This document shows, in pieces, positions 14,768 through 22,198 of a stretch of 22,198 nt of DNA. Below the pieces are notes generated by a model. The model made no database searches. It saw nothing but the letters and a program-made list of their open reading frames with translations, and was not told the origin of the DNA. A program made the translations under genes and the position numbers. The DNA is from an uncultured Bacteroidales bacterium (GTDB taxonomy: Bacteria > Bacteroidota > Bacteroidia > Bacteroidales > UBA932): assembly GCA_934725575.1 (NCBI GenBank), contig CAKVCK010000034.1, forward strand, positions 1 through 22,198, read 5' to 3'. The stretch's first letter is position 1, and each line of letters opens with the position of its first letter.

Positions 14768-16870
14768 ATGAAAAGAACATTTCTTCTGGCCGCTATGGTG
14801 GCGGCTGTTGTCTGCGCAGGGACGAATGCTTCGGCGCAGAGAAAGGCGAAGAAAAGCCAACTGGTCCTTGACGGAACGGTGGTGAATGTCAATCCGTTGG
14901 CAAGGACTTCCCCTGTCGAGGAAAAATTGAAGGCCAAGAACACGCCGGGCATTGAATATGCTCCCACAAAAACCGTTTACCTCTATCCGAAGGGACAGGG
15001 AGTGGACCAAGGGATAGTCGAGAACGGTGTGGCTGTGACCCAAGGGCCGCTTGTCTCAAACGGTCTGGAAGGAGCGGAGGTGGCCGGCGGCTGGGGATTC
15101 GTCTCCAACGTGACGGACAGCGCGCGTATTGACATATTCTTGCCTGAAAAACCGAACGGACAGATGGTCATCGCTTGTCCAGGTGGCGGGTACTCCGGCC
15201 TTTCAACTTGGAACGAGGGATCATACGCCGCGAAATGGCTGAATGACAGAGGTATTGCCTGCGCCGTATTGAAATATCGCCTTCCTGGCGGGCATCGTGA
15301 GGTTCCGCTTCAGGATGTGCAGAACGCATTCCGTTATTGCAGGCATCATTCAGAGGACTGGGGAATAAAGCAGATCGGTGTGATGGGATTCTCGGCTGGA
15401 GGACATCTCGCCAGCACTGCCGAGACTATGTACGTTGACTCCACGACAAGGCCGGACTTCGCGGTACTCCTCTACCCTGTTATCCTGATGGACGAGAATG
15501 CCACACACAAAGGATCGGTTGACAATCTTCTCGGCGGCGAAGCGTCGTGGACCGACAGGGAGGACAAACCTTTCGGCCAATGGTACAATGGCTTGAATGA
15601 ATATGACGGGCTGAAGAGAATGTACACCACCTATCGTGATGTCACCCCCACCACTCCCCCGACTTTCATCGGCGTCAGCACCTACGACAAGACCGTACCG
15701 GTTGTAAGTTCCGTGAAATTCTATCAGGCTCTCGTCAGGAACAAGGTTCCTGCTGAGCTTCATATTTATCCGAAAGGAGGTCACGGCTGGGGATTCACTG
15801 ATCTGAGCATCGGCCTTGACCCAAAGGTCTGCAAGGACAATCTGGGATCGTGCAGGCCTGAGTTCTCAGCGGCTCTGGAAAGATGGCTCGGCCAGCAGCT
15901 TGAAAGCGTGAACGGCAAGAAGGAGTTGCCGAAAGTCGCCAGAGAGCAGTTCACACGCAAACCGGACAAGGTTGTCTATCTGTACCCGGAAGGACAGAAT
16001 GTTGATAAGGGAATCGAGGGCATAACACTCGGCCCTGGAGAGTCCAACGGCTGCACTAAGTCGGAGGAACTGACCAAGGATATGAATTTGAAATTCACCG
16101 GTGACAGCGCGAGGTTCGAGCTTTATCTGGCCAAGAATCCGAACGGCAAGATGGTCATCATCTGCCCTGGCGGAGCGTATTGGTTCACAGCCTATGTGCA
16201 CGAGGGGCAATACGCCGCGGAATGGCTTAACAGTCAGGGCATCAGTGCAGCCGTGCTCAAGTACCGTCTGCCATACGGCCACTGGAACGTGCCGCTGAAC
16301 GATGTGCAGAACGTGTTCCGTTATTGCCGCCACTACGCTCCGGAGTGGGGTGTCAAGCAGATCGGTATCATGGGATTCTCAGCCGGTGGACATCTGGCCG
16401 CAACAGCCTCAACACAGTACATCGACGCCGAGACCAGGCCGGACTTCTCAATCCTTGTCTATCCGGTGATCTCCTCCGAGCCAGGAGTCGGCCACGAAGG
16501 AAGCTTCAATAACCTGATCGGAACCGAGAAAGGCTGGTACAACAGAAAGGGCAAGGACTTCCAGACCTGGGACGAGGGCAAGAGGAAGTTCGAAGCACTC
16601 AAGGAAAGATATTCATTGGACAAGCAGGTCAGCGCCGACACGCCGAAGACATTCATCATATTCAGTTCCAATGACTATGGTGTCCCGCCGGAGAACGAGG
16701 TCCGCTATTTCAACGCCCTCGTGAAGAACGGTGTCCCTTGCGAGATGCACGCCTTCCCTGGCGGTGGCCACGGCTACGGCTTCCGCAACGCCAAGTACTG
16801 CAACGACCCTATTCAGGAATATCGAAGCGACTTCCTCGCCTCGATGGCCCGTTTCCTCAAGGAACTTTAG
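14768..16870 (+). CDS. Exported protein of two tandem alpha/beta-hydrolase (esterase-like) domains
   Basis: 700 residues from the ATG at 14768, which sets the signal peptide (MKRTFLLAAMVAAVVCAGTNASAQ) at the N-terminus and lies just after a -7 box; a GTG at 14690 would overlap the promoter. Two homologous halves, about 66-375 and 400-700, each begin with YLYP.GQ.VD.GI and contain CPGG, GFSAGGHLA, a YPV strand and a GGHG-GF motif. Apparent triads: Ser209, Asp307, His339 and Ser538, Asp636, His668. The halves look roughly half identical, so this is an internal duplication. The fold suits BD-FAE/acetylxylan-esterase-like enzymes that remove acyl groups from plant polysaccharides, but the substrate is inferred only. 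It has its own promoter and a shared terminator at the 3' end; no other carbohydrate genes are adjacent. Confidence 0.82.
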   Translation: MKRTFLLAAMVAAVVCAGTNASAQRKAKKSQLVLDGTVVNVNPLARTSPVEEKLKAKNTPGIEYAPTKTVYLYPKGQGVDQGIVENGVAVTQGPLVSNGLEGAEVAGGWGFVSNVTDSARIDIFLPEKPNGQMVIACPGGGYSGLSTWNEGSYAAKWLNDRGIACAVLKYRLPGGHREVPLQDVQNAFRYCRHHSEDWGIKQIGVMGFSAGGHLASTAETMYVDSTTRPDFAVLLYPVILMDENATHKGSVDNLLGGEASWTDREDKPFGQWYNGLNEYDGLKRMYTTYRDVTPTTPPTFIGVSTYDKTVPVVSSVKFYQALVRNKVPAELHIYPKGGHGWGFTDLSIGLDPKVCKDNLGSCRPEFSAALERWLGQQLESVNGKKELPKVAREQFTRKPDKVVYLYPEGQNVDKGIEGITLGPGESNGCTKSEELTKDMNLKFTGDSARFELYLAKNPNGKMVIICPGGAYWFTAYVHEGQYAAEWLNSQGISAAVLKYRLPYGHWNVPLNDVQNVFRYCRHYAPEWGVKQIGIMGFSAGGHLAATASTQYIDAETRPDFSILVYPVISSEPGVGHEGSFNNLIGTEKGWYNRKGKDFQTWDEGKRKFEALKERYSLDKQVSADTPKTFIIFSSNDYGVPPENEVRYFNALVKNGVPCEMHAFPGGGHGYGFRNAKYCNDPIQEYRSDFLASMARFLKEL

Positions 16871-16902
16871 CGACACCGAAAGCACAATAACAAACAAAAT
16901 AA

Positions 16903-16935
16903 AGCCATCCTCAAATCGGGGATGGCTCTATTTTT
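16903..16935. terminator. Bidirectional terminator between esterase and M16 protease genes
   Basis: AGCCATCC (16903-16910), 9-base loop, GGATGGCT (16920-16927), followed on the plus strand by CTATTTTTATA and on the minus strand by TTTATTTTGTTTG. The two flanking genes converge here, so one hairpin can end both. Confidence 0.8.
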
Positions 16936-16971
16936 ATAGCCGGACGAAAGTCCGGGAATATATTCGTAAAA

Positions 16972-19797
16972 CTACTCAGCTTCGGTGGTCTCACCTGGCA
17001 TCATCACAACCTCGACGAAGTTGCCGGAGTTGTAGAGTTTGGCGGCGGCGTCACGGATAGACTCCTTGGTCAGGCCATTGACAGCGGCCTCCCACTCCTT
17101 GTCGTAGTCATAGCCGCTGCGGAAGTAGCGAAGCAGGTCTGACAGCCAGTAGGAGTTGTTGATCCGGCTCTCAGGAACATTCTTCTTGAAATGCTCGACT
17201 GTCCTTGTGAACTGCTCATCGGTCGGGCCTTCCTCTGCGAGTTTTCTGAATCCGTCCTGTGCAAGGGCTCTTAGTTTCTCGGCCAGGGCAGGCTTGCAGT
17301 TGAAGTAAACCTGAAGGAGATATCTTCCGTTAGGGTCCTTGCGGGCATTAGCAACGGTCGATGCACCATAAGTGCCGCCCTCGTCCTCACGGAGAGTGTC
17401 GGTGTATATCTGGTCGAGGATGTAGCTGACAGCACTTGCAAGTGTCTGGTCCTTAACGGTGAACGGACGGTAGTCGCTATAGACCTGAAGGACGGTTGTC
17501 AGCGGAGTCTCCATCTTCTGGTCGAAGACATCCACGACCTTGCCCTTGACAAGCTGCGGCTGCACATCAGCCCACTTGGCGGCCTTCTTACCCTTAGGAA
17601 GGGAACCGACATATTTCTCTACCAAAGGTTTGAGTGTGTCAAGATTGACATCACCGACAATCACCATAGTGGCTCCGGCAGCATCGGCGAAGAGTTTGCG
17701 GTAGTTCTTCTCGATGGTCTGGAGGTTGGCTTTCTCAAGTTTCTCCATCGAGAGCACCTCGTTTCTCGGATCATCGTTGTAGAGGACCTTGTTGAATCTC
17801 TTCTGGAATGCGAAGTTAGGAGTGTTCACGAGGTTAGGGAGCACGGCCTTGATCTGGGCGATGGCGTTGTCAAATTCCTCCTGATCGAAGCGAGGCTCCA
17901 TAAACTCAAGGTATAGAAGCTGGAAAGCGGTCTCAAGATCCTTCACGGAAGAGTTTCCGGAGATTCCGTTATAAAGATCATCTATGAAAGGACTGACACT
18001 CACCATCTTTCCGGAAAGCATCTTGGAAAGTTCTGTTCCCTTGAATTTTGACAAACCTTGAGCGTTCTGGAACACACTGTAGATGCTGCCGTCGAATGAA
18101 GGAAGATCCTCGGTAGCGATAAGACTTTCGCCACCGTTCTTGTAGAGCGAGAACAGGATCTGATCCTTCTTGTAGTCTGTAGGCAGCACAACGACCTTCA
18201 CGCCATTGGAAAGAGTCCATTCTGTCGCGCCATAGAGTGTCGTTTTGGTTTTCTTCACCTTTGCGCCCACCAATGAGGAAGGATCCATAAGCGGCTCACT
18301 GGCCTTTTCCTCAGCCGGTGCCTCGATCTCGGATTTCTTAACCTCATCGATTACCTGAAGAAGCTGCTCGGTCGTAGGAGTCGCGATGCCTTCCTTCTCA
18401 GGGCCGCTATAGATGACGACAAGGCTGTTCTCATCAGCGAAAACCTGCGCAAGAACCTGATTCATCACCTGTGCGTTAAGTTGAGCCAATATGGCCTTCA
18501 CCAACTCAAGCTTGGTGGCCGGCTCCATATACGCATAGTTACCAAAGAAGTTGTTGATCAGAGGGTTGACGAACTCGCTGTTCTTCCTTGTCTCTGCGCT
18601 GTTGGCTGACTTTTCATAGACAGCGATGATGTTGTCCTTGGCCCTGCCGACCTCGGCCTCTGTCAAACCGTATCTCTTCATTCTTTCAAGTTCGGTCACA
18701 AAGGCCTTGAATCCGCCAAGGATGTTGTCCTCCTTCAGGCCGACATTGCCATCGGCGCCCTCGATAGCCTCACAAAGTTTTCCGAAGCCGAAACTTCCAT
18801 ACAGATACGGAGCGTCAGCCTTGGAGGTGATGTCATCAAAACGCTCGCTCATTACGGACTGAACAACGCTTTCTATCAGATCCATCATAAGGCCGGCCGA
18901 AGTGGAATTGAGAGCCTCGTCGCGAGCCTCGCTTTCCCAAACCATCTCAACGGACGATGAAGTGGTCTCAGGATCAGTGATGACAGCCACACGCGGCTCG
19001 GTGAACTCCTTGAACTGAATCTTCTCCTTAGCCTTAGGGTTGACGGCGGCCGGAATGTCAGCGAATATCGACTTGATCTTTCCCTCGACTGCATCCACGT
19101 CAACATCACCCACAACGATGACTGCCTGCATATCAGGACGATACCACGTCTTGTAGAAGTTCACAAGGCTCTCAGGCTTGAATGTCTCAAGGTTCTCCTT
19201 GCTTCCGATCAGGGTACAGGTGGCGTACTTTGTGTCGCCATAGAGGTAAGGAAGAGACTTCTCGAAAGTCCTCCAGCCTGCGTTCCTGCGGGAACGTCTC
19301 TCCTCGATGATCACCGGACGCTCCTTGTCGATCTCGGCAGGATCATTCGTCACGAAATGCGAGTAGTCGTGCAGGATCAGAAGGCAGGTGTCCACGACCG
19401 ACTCCCTCACCAAAGGGATATTATTGAGCATATAGGTGGTCTGGTCAATGCCTGTGGCGGCGTTGACATTGCCTCCGAAAGAGGCTCCGATGCTCTGCAG
19501 CCAGTTCAGGATCTCCTTGTCAGGGAAGTTCTTGGTGCCGTTGAAGCACATGTGCTCAAGGAAGTGCGCGAGACCGTCCTGGTCAGGGGTCTCCTGAATG
19601 GCTCCGACATTCGTGGCGAGGTAAAACTCAGCCCTGCCGGCCGGCTTGTCATTGTGTCTGATGTAATAGGTCAGACCGTTCTCCAGCTTGCCGACCTTGA
19701 CCGCAGGGTCATTCGGCAACTGCTGCATCTGAGCCTGAGCGATGAACGCCGAAGCGGACAGCACAAAGGCAGAGACGAAAATCAAAAATCTTTTCAT
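16972..19797 (-). CDS. Exported M16-family (insulinase/pitrilysin) zinc metalloprotease
   Basis: 941 residues from the ATG at 19797, which places a signal peptide (MKRFLIFVSAFVLSASAFIAQAQ) first; an upstream start at 19848 would bury it. The zinc site is HFLEH (His78, Glu81, His82) inside GLAHFLEHMCFNGT, with the distal glutamate in DPAEIDKERPVIIEERRSRR near residue 155. The size fits a two-repeat M16 enzyme. The second half (from about 510, TEWTLSNGVKVVVLPTDY) is the inactive homologous half with no HxxEH. It probably degrades peptides in the periplasm. It lies 22 bases after a small HTH gene on the same strand, so the two are likely one operon driven from 20051-20082. Confidence 0.92.
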   Translation of the reverse strand: MKRFLIFVSAFVLSASAFIAQAQMQQLPNDPAVKVGKLENGLTYYIRHNDKPAGRAEFYLATNVGAIQETPDQDGLAHFLEHMCFNGTKNFPDKEILNWLQSIGASFGGNVNAATGIDQTTYMLNNIPLVRESVVDTCLLILHDYSHFVTNDPAEIDKERPVIIEERRSRRNAGWRTFEKSLPYLYGDTKYATCTLIGSKENLETFKPESLVNFYKTWYRPDMQAVIVVGDVDVDAVEGKIKSIFADIPAAVNPKAKEKIQFKEFTEPRVAVITDPETTSSSVEMVWESEARDEALNSTSAGLMMDLIESVVQSVMSERFDDITSKADAPYLYGSFGFGKLCEAIEGADGNVGLKEDNILGGFKAFVTELERMKRYGLTEAEVGRAKDNIIAVYEKSANSAETRKNSEFVNPLINNFFGNYAYMEPATKLELVKAILAQLNAQVMNQVLAQVFADENSLVVIYSGPEKEGIATPTTEQLLQVIDEVKKSEIEAPAEEKASEPLMDPSSLVGAKVKKTKTTLYGATEWTLSNGVKVVVLPTDYKKDQILFSLYKNGGESLIATEDLPSFDGSIYSVFQNAQGLSKFKGTELSKMLSGKMVSVSPFIDDLYNGISGNSSVKDLETAFQLLYLEFMEPRFDQEEFDNAIAQIKAVLPNLVNTPNFAFQKRFNKVLYNDDPRNEVLSMEKLEKANLQTIEKNYRKLFADAAGATMVIVGDVNLDTLKPLVEKYVGSLPKGKKAAKWADVQPQLVKGKVVDVFDQKMETPLTTVLQVYSDYRPFTVKDQTLASAVSYILDQIYTDTLREDEGGTYGASTVANARKDPNGRYLLQVYFNCKPALAEKLRALAQDGFRKLAEEGPTDEQFTRTVEHFKKNVPESRINNSYWLSDLLRYFRSGYDYDKEWEAAVNGLTKESIRDAAAKLYNSGNFVEVVMMPGETTEAE

Positions 19798-19819
19798 AAT
19801 CAACTCTATATTAGGATTA

Positions 19820-20029
19820 TTATTGTTCATCGGAATATTCAAGGACATCTCCTGGCTGGCACTCCAAAGCCCGGCAGATCGCCTCCAACGTGGAAAATCT
19901 GACGGCCTTGGCCTTCCCCGTCTTCAGGATGGAAAGGTTCGCCGGAGTGATCCCGACCTTCTCGGCAAGCGCGGCGGAAGACATCTTTCTCTTCGCCAGC
20001 ATGACATCAACATTGACTATTATAGACAT
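19820..20029 (-). CDS. Small Cro/C1-type HTH regulator, M16-linked copy
   Basis: 69 residues from the ATG at 20029; a TTG three codons earlier is possible, but the ATG start aligns with the paralogue at 14388 (MSIIVNVDVMLAKRKM against MPIVVNVDVMLARRKM). The HTH core NLSILKTGKAKAVRFSTL is identical to the paralogue except for one residue. It is the first gene on the minus strand from the promoter at 20051-20082 and precedes the M16 protease by 22 bases, so it probably regulates its own operon. The LysR gene starts on the opposite strand 153 bases away. Confidence 0.85.
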   Translation of the reverse strand: MSIIVNVDVMLAKRKMSSAALAEKVGITPANLSILKTGKAKAVRFSTLEAICRALECQPGDVLEYSDEQ

Positions 20030-20050
20030 ATCATTCAATTTTCAACACAG

Positions 20051-20082
20051 CAAACTTACATCAAAATATTCGTTATTCCAAA
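20051..20082 (-). promoter_or_regulatory. Promoter of the HTH-M16 operon
   Basis: Read on the minus strand: TTTG (20082-20079), 20-base spacer, TAAGTTTG (20058-20051). Both boxes fit the Bacteroidota consensus exactly, and the ATG at 20029 follows 21 bases later. Confidence 0.7.
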
Positions 20083-20086
20083 TATA

Positions 20087-20119
20087 ATATTCGATTTTCG
20101 ATAATTAATTATTGAATAT
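20087..20119. promoter_or_regulatory. Palindromic candidate operator between LysR and HTH-M16 genes
   Basis: ATAATTAATTAT (20101-20112) is a perfect 12-bp palindrome flanked by ATATTC (20087-20092) and GAATAT (20114-20119). It sits just upstream of the minus-strand promoter and about 35 bases before the plus-strand -7 box, the usual place for a divergent LysR-type regulator to bind. Binding is inference. Confidence 0.4.
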
Positions 20120-20152
20120 ATCGGCATCAGTAAAAATTGGGGCAAAAAACGT

Positions 20153-20160
20153 TATATTTG
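20153..20160 (+). promoter_or_regulatory. -7 box of the LysR-type gene
   Basis: TATATTTG matches TAnnTTTG. Transcription would start near 20166, which argues for the ATG at 20183 rather than the GTG at 20165 as start codon. The -33 element is not obvious, as is common for regulated promoters. Confidence 0.5.
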
Positions 20161-20182
20161 CAAGGTGAAAAGCAAAATAACT

Positions 20183-21007
20183 ATGTTTGAGGATTTCAAG
20201 TTGAAGGTCTTTATGGCCGTGGCCGAAAACGGCAGCTTCACCATCGCGGCGAAGGCGCTTGGCATCACACAGCCAGCCGTGAGTCAGAACATTGCCGAAC
20301 TGGAAAAGAATATGGGTGCGGAGCTTTTCACCAGAGGCCGAGGTGCGGTGACCCTGACGGCGGCCGGAATCGCTTTCAAGGAATATGCGGAAAAGATCCT
20401 CTACTGGTACTCAGCCGCAGGGCACCTGTTCGGCCCCACAGGCAAGATCACCGCAAACAAACCCGTCAGAATCTCCGCCGACGGCTTCATCGCCAGCCAT
20501 ATTCTCCCCGATGCCATTTCCAAACTGCTGACATTCAACCCGTCACTGACATTCTCCATCACAAACGAGCCCGATAAACAAGACATAAGGCTCTACTCCA
20601 GAAAGCACGTGGTCGAGCCATCATTCGATGACATCAGCACATACGTGTTCAGTGTGACAGCCTCTGCCGTCAGCTCCAACCCGGCATATTCGAGAATCAC
20701 AGAGATGGAGACCCTTCCCCGGAATGCCCGGCTTGCGGTTCTGGGAATATATTCAGAGATTCTTCCGCTGGACTTGAAGGCCCGCATAGCAGTCGTGTCG
20801 GATTCCGCCGAAGCCATAGTGCAACTGGTAACAGGCTCGCCCGACCTCATCGGATTACTCCCCCACCAAGTCGCACCCCAGGATCTCATCACACTTCCCA
20901 TCTCCCTTCCCGGCCTCACCCTTGACATTCATTTTGAAGCCTCCGATCCCTCCAATCCCGTTGCAACAGCCCTGCGCCGCATTCTTTGCGACCTGTATCC
21001 GGCTTAA
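20183..21007 (+). CDS. LysR-type transcriptional regulator
   Basis: 274 residues from the ATG at 20183. The N-terminal winged HTH (about 1-62) has the classic LysR pattern: FKLKVFMAVAENGSFTIAAK, LGITQPAVSQNIAELEKNMG, ELFTRGRGAVTLTAAG. A linker helix follows to about residue 90. The C-terminal effector domain is shorter than usual (LysR proteins run near 300 residues) and begins with KPVRISADGFIASHILPDAI. The ligand is unknown. It is divergent from the HTH-M16 operon across a spacer with a palindrome, so it may control its own gene, that operon, or both. It converges with the pRiA4b-like gene, with 33 bases between the stops and no clear terminator there. Confidence 0.88.
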   Translation: MFEDFKLKVFMAVAENGSFTIAAKALGITQPAVSQNIAELEKNMGAELFTRGRGAVTLTAAGIAFKEYAEKILYWYSAAGHLFGPTGKITANKPVRISADGFIASHILPDAISKLLTFNPSLTFSITNEPDKQDIRLYSRKHVVEPSFDDISTYVFSVTASAVSSNPAYSRITEMETLPRNARLAVLGIYSEILPLDLKARIAVVSDSAEAIVQLVTGSPDLIGLLPHQVAPQDLITLPISLPGLTLDIHFEASDPSNPVATALRRILCDLYPA

Positions 21008-21040
21008 AAGCCAACCGAGTATGTTCCTGATCCATTGATT

Positions 21041-21907
21041 CTATTGAGAGTCTTCCTTACCCTGGAGGATCAAGGCGACAAGGTCTTCGACATCCTCGTT
21101 TGCGATCTCCAAATCAAATTCCTCAGGATCATACGATTCCCCTTTCCGCAGTCCGAGCCATTCCTCATAAGAGGCCTTCTCTTTCGGATCATCGGTCTTT
21201 CCTGACAGAATATCAAGCATTTGCGCATAGCCCCAGACACCCCCGACATCTTCCGGAGGACAGGCTCCTTTGCCCGATGTCACACAGATGTCCTCGCCAC
21301 TGAGAGGTTTGTCGCTGACCGACGAGACCCTGACATTGTGGATCCAACCATCTCCGAAATCATATTCAAAAGAAATTGTGCTGCCTTTTTGCGGCAGAAC
21401 GTCCTCAACGGTGACGGTCATCTCGTCTATAGATCTGCGGCAAAAACCCAGATCGAAACTTTCGTCAATGTTGTCTTTGGAAGTATATTCCACTCCGCCT
21501 TTGGTGAATTGTGAGAGATGATAACCAGCCCAACCGAATGCGGTGATAAGTATCTTTCCAAGATTCCCCAACCAAAGGTTTGACGGCACCTTTATCCTCC
21601 TGAACACCTTGACAGGACATTGTTCGATGGATGCGTATATGATATATGTCTTAGATGGTTTGCTTGAGTCCACCAGTCGGTCGGCCTTAGATTTTTTCCC
21701 GCCTTTGGATCCTCCGGCATTTCCCGTCCCTTGGCTATTCTTAGTGTTTGAAGTGGCCGTCTCACTGGCACCCACAGTTGAATATGCCGCTGTCTTAGCC
21801 TGCATCATTTCGAAGAACGAAACCATAAATGAGATTTCCGCATCCGAGATTCCCGGGTAATCTTTCCTGATCACCTCTTTGAGTTCGTCACGTTCCTTAT
21901 CAGTCAT
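21041..21907 (-). CDS. Plasmid pRiA4b ORF-3-like family protein
   Basis: 288 residues. An N-terminal helical part (MTDKERDELKEVIRKDYPGI to about 45) and a low-complexity Ser/Gly/Lys linker (about 46-82) precede a domain of the pRiA4b ORF-3-like / IS1096 TnpR-like family: YIIYASIEQCPVKVFRRIKV (88-107), LGNLGKILITAFGWAGYHLS (113-132), the signature YDFGDGWIHNV (182-192) and CPPEDVGGVWGY (216-227). The role of this family is not established; members occur on plasmids, in transposons and in chromosomes. No transposase or plasmid gene is adjacent here, so its presence alone does not prove a mobile element. No clear -7 box is seen upstream. Confidence 0.8.
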   Translation of the reverse strand: MTDKERDELKEVIRKDYPGISDAEISFMVSFFEMMQAKTAAYSTVGASETATSNTKNSQGTGNAGGSKGGKKSKADRLVDSSKPSKTYIIYASIEQCPVKVFRRIKVPSNLWLGNLGKILITAFGWAGYHLSQFTKGGVEYTSKDNIDESFDLGFCRRSIDEMTVTVEDVLPQKGSTISFEYDFGDGWIHNVRVSSVSDKPLSGEDICVTSGKGACPPEDVGGVWGYAQMLDILSGKTDDPKEKASYEEWLGLRKGESYDPEEFDLEIANEDVEDLVALILQGKEDSQ

Positions 21908-22198
21908 TGAATTCGCTGTATTTTCCGCAAGGTAGTCATTTTATCCGGAATCCAGATGAGATGCCGCCAAAAATCTGCATGGGTATATTCAAAATGTCGT
22001 TCTACTTAATCAACTACGGGCACGGGGTGGAAAAGACTCTTTATTTCGGGATTATGAACTCCCCACCGGCAACACTTTCGGCTTCTTTTGCTTCCCAAGA
22101 GTGCAGAATGCACTCTTAAGAATCTGAGTTTTTCAATTCCTTGTACCCAAAATTCCTAAATATTTGAAAATAAAGCTCAAAAGTGTTGCATATGTCAA
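21908..22198. other. Right-end spacer, no convincing gene
   Basis: About 290 bases between the pRiA4b-like gene and the window end. A 70-codon open frame on the plus strand shows no family features and has no promoter or coding-like composition. The stretch holds a perfect hairpin at 22097-22117 and the 14-mer ATTCCTAAATATTT (22152-22165) shared with the region upstream of nfnA. Confidence 0.45.
22097..22117. terminator. Perfect 9-bp hairpin near the window end
   Basis: AAGAGTGCA-GAA-TGCACTCTT forms a perfect stem with a 3-base loop. A short T-run (GAGTTTTTC) lies some 10 bases downstream on the plus strand rather than directly after it, so terminator function is uncertain. It could also be an operator-like palindrome for a gene beyond the edge. 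Confidence 0.35.

Noticed and set aside
21041..21907. pRiA4b ORF-3-like gene as proof of an integrated plasmid or transposon
   Set aside because: No transposase, integrase, terminal repeats or attachment-site duplication seen nearby; the family is also chromosomal.
21907..22119. 70-codon plus-strand open frame in the right-end spacer
   Set aside because: No promoter, no family features, ends in a hairpin; probably non-coding.

Overview
The window looks like chromosomal DNA from a Bacteroidales-type member of the phylum Bacteroidota. Evidence: several genes are preceded by the Bacteroidota -7 box TAnnTTTG (TACATTTG, TATATTTG, TAAGTTTG), Shine-Dalgarno sites are mostly absent or weak, and the gene content is typical of the group (Nfn-type NADPH oxidoreductase pair, His-rich CusBA/TolC efflux operon, AbiE pair, NfeD/flotillin, exported M16 protease). 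Base composition is a little above 50% GC by eye, with AT-rich spacers. Genus cannot be fixed from this window. No rRNA, tRNA, CRISPR array or intact insertion sequence was seen.

Layout, left to right. (1) 222-2497: overlapping nfnA/nfnB-like genes for a two-subunit flavin/iron-sulfur NAD(P)H oxidoreductase; the second subunit carries an in-frame pair of inverted REP-like palindromes in its interdomain linker. (2) 2725-9009: a heavy-metal efflux module made of a small exported His/Cys-rich protein, a structured ~315-base spacer, a His-rich periplasmic adaptor lipoprotein (CusB/CzcB-like), the RND pump (CusA/CzcA-like) and a TolC-type outer-membrane channel, closed by a terminator. (3) 9193-10724: an AT-richer accessory patch with an intact AbiEi-type antitoxin, an AbiEii toxin gene that has lost its middle, and further degraded coding remnants. 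(4) 10725-11921, minus strand: a lone lipoprotein of unknown function. (5) 12293-14600: NfeD-like membrane protein, flotillin and a 70-residue Cro/C1-type regulator, closed by a strong terminator. (6) 14768-16870: an exported protein of two tandem alpha/beta-hydrolase domains, both with complete catalytic triads. (7) 16972-20029, minus strand: a second copy of the small Cro/C1-type regulator followed by a large exported M16 metalloprotease. (8) 20183-21007: a LysR-type regulator divergent from that pair. (9) 21041-21907, minus strand: a pRiA4b ORF-3-like protein, then a 291-base spacer to the window end.

The items most worth a second look are the in-gene inverted palindrome pair at 1445-1523, a roughly ten-fold excess of the word GAATAT/ATATTC over the whole window in coding and non-coding DNA on both strands, the two near-identical mini-regulators tied to two different envelope-associated operons, and the structured leader and direct repeats in front of the metal efflux genes. 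I do not see a clear-cut unknown defence or metabolic system; the unusual signals are mainly short repeats, regulatory layout and decay.
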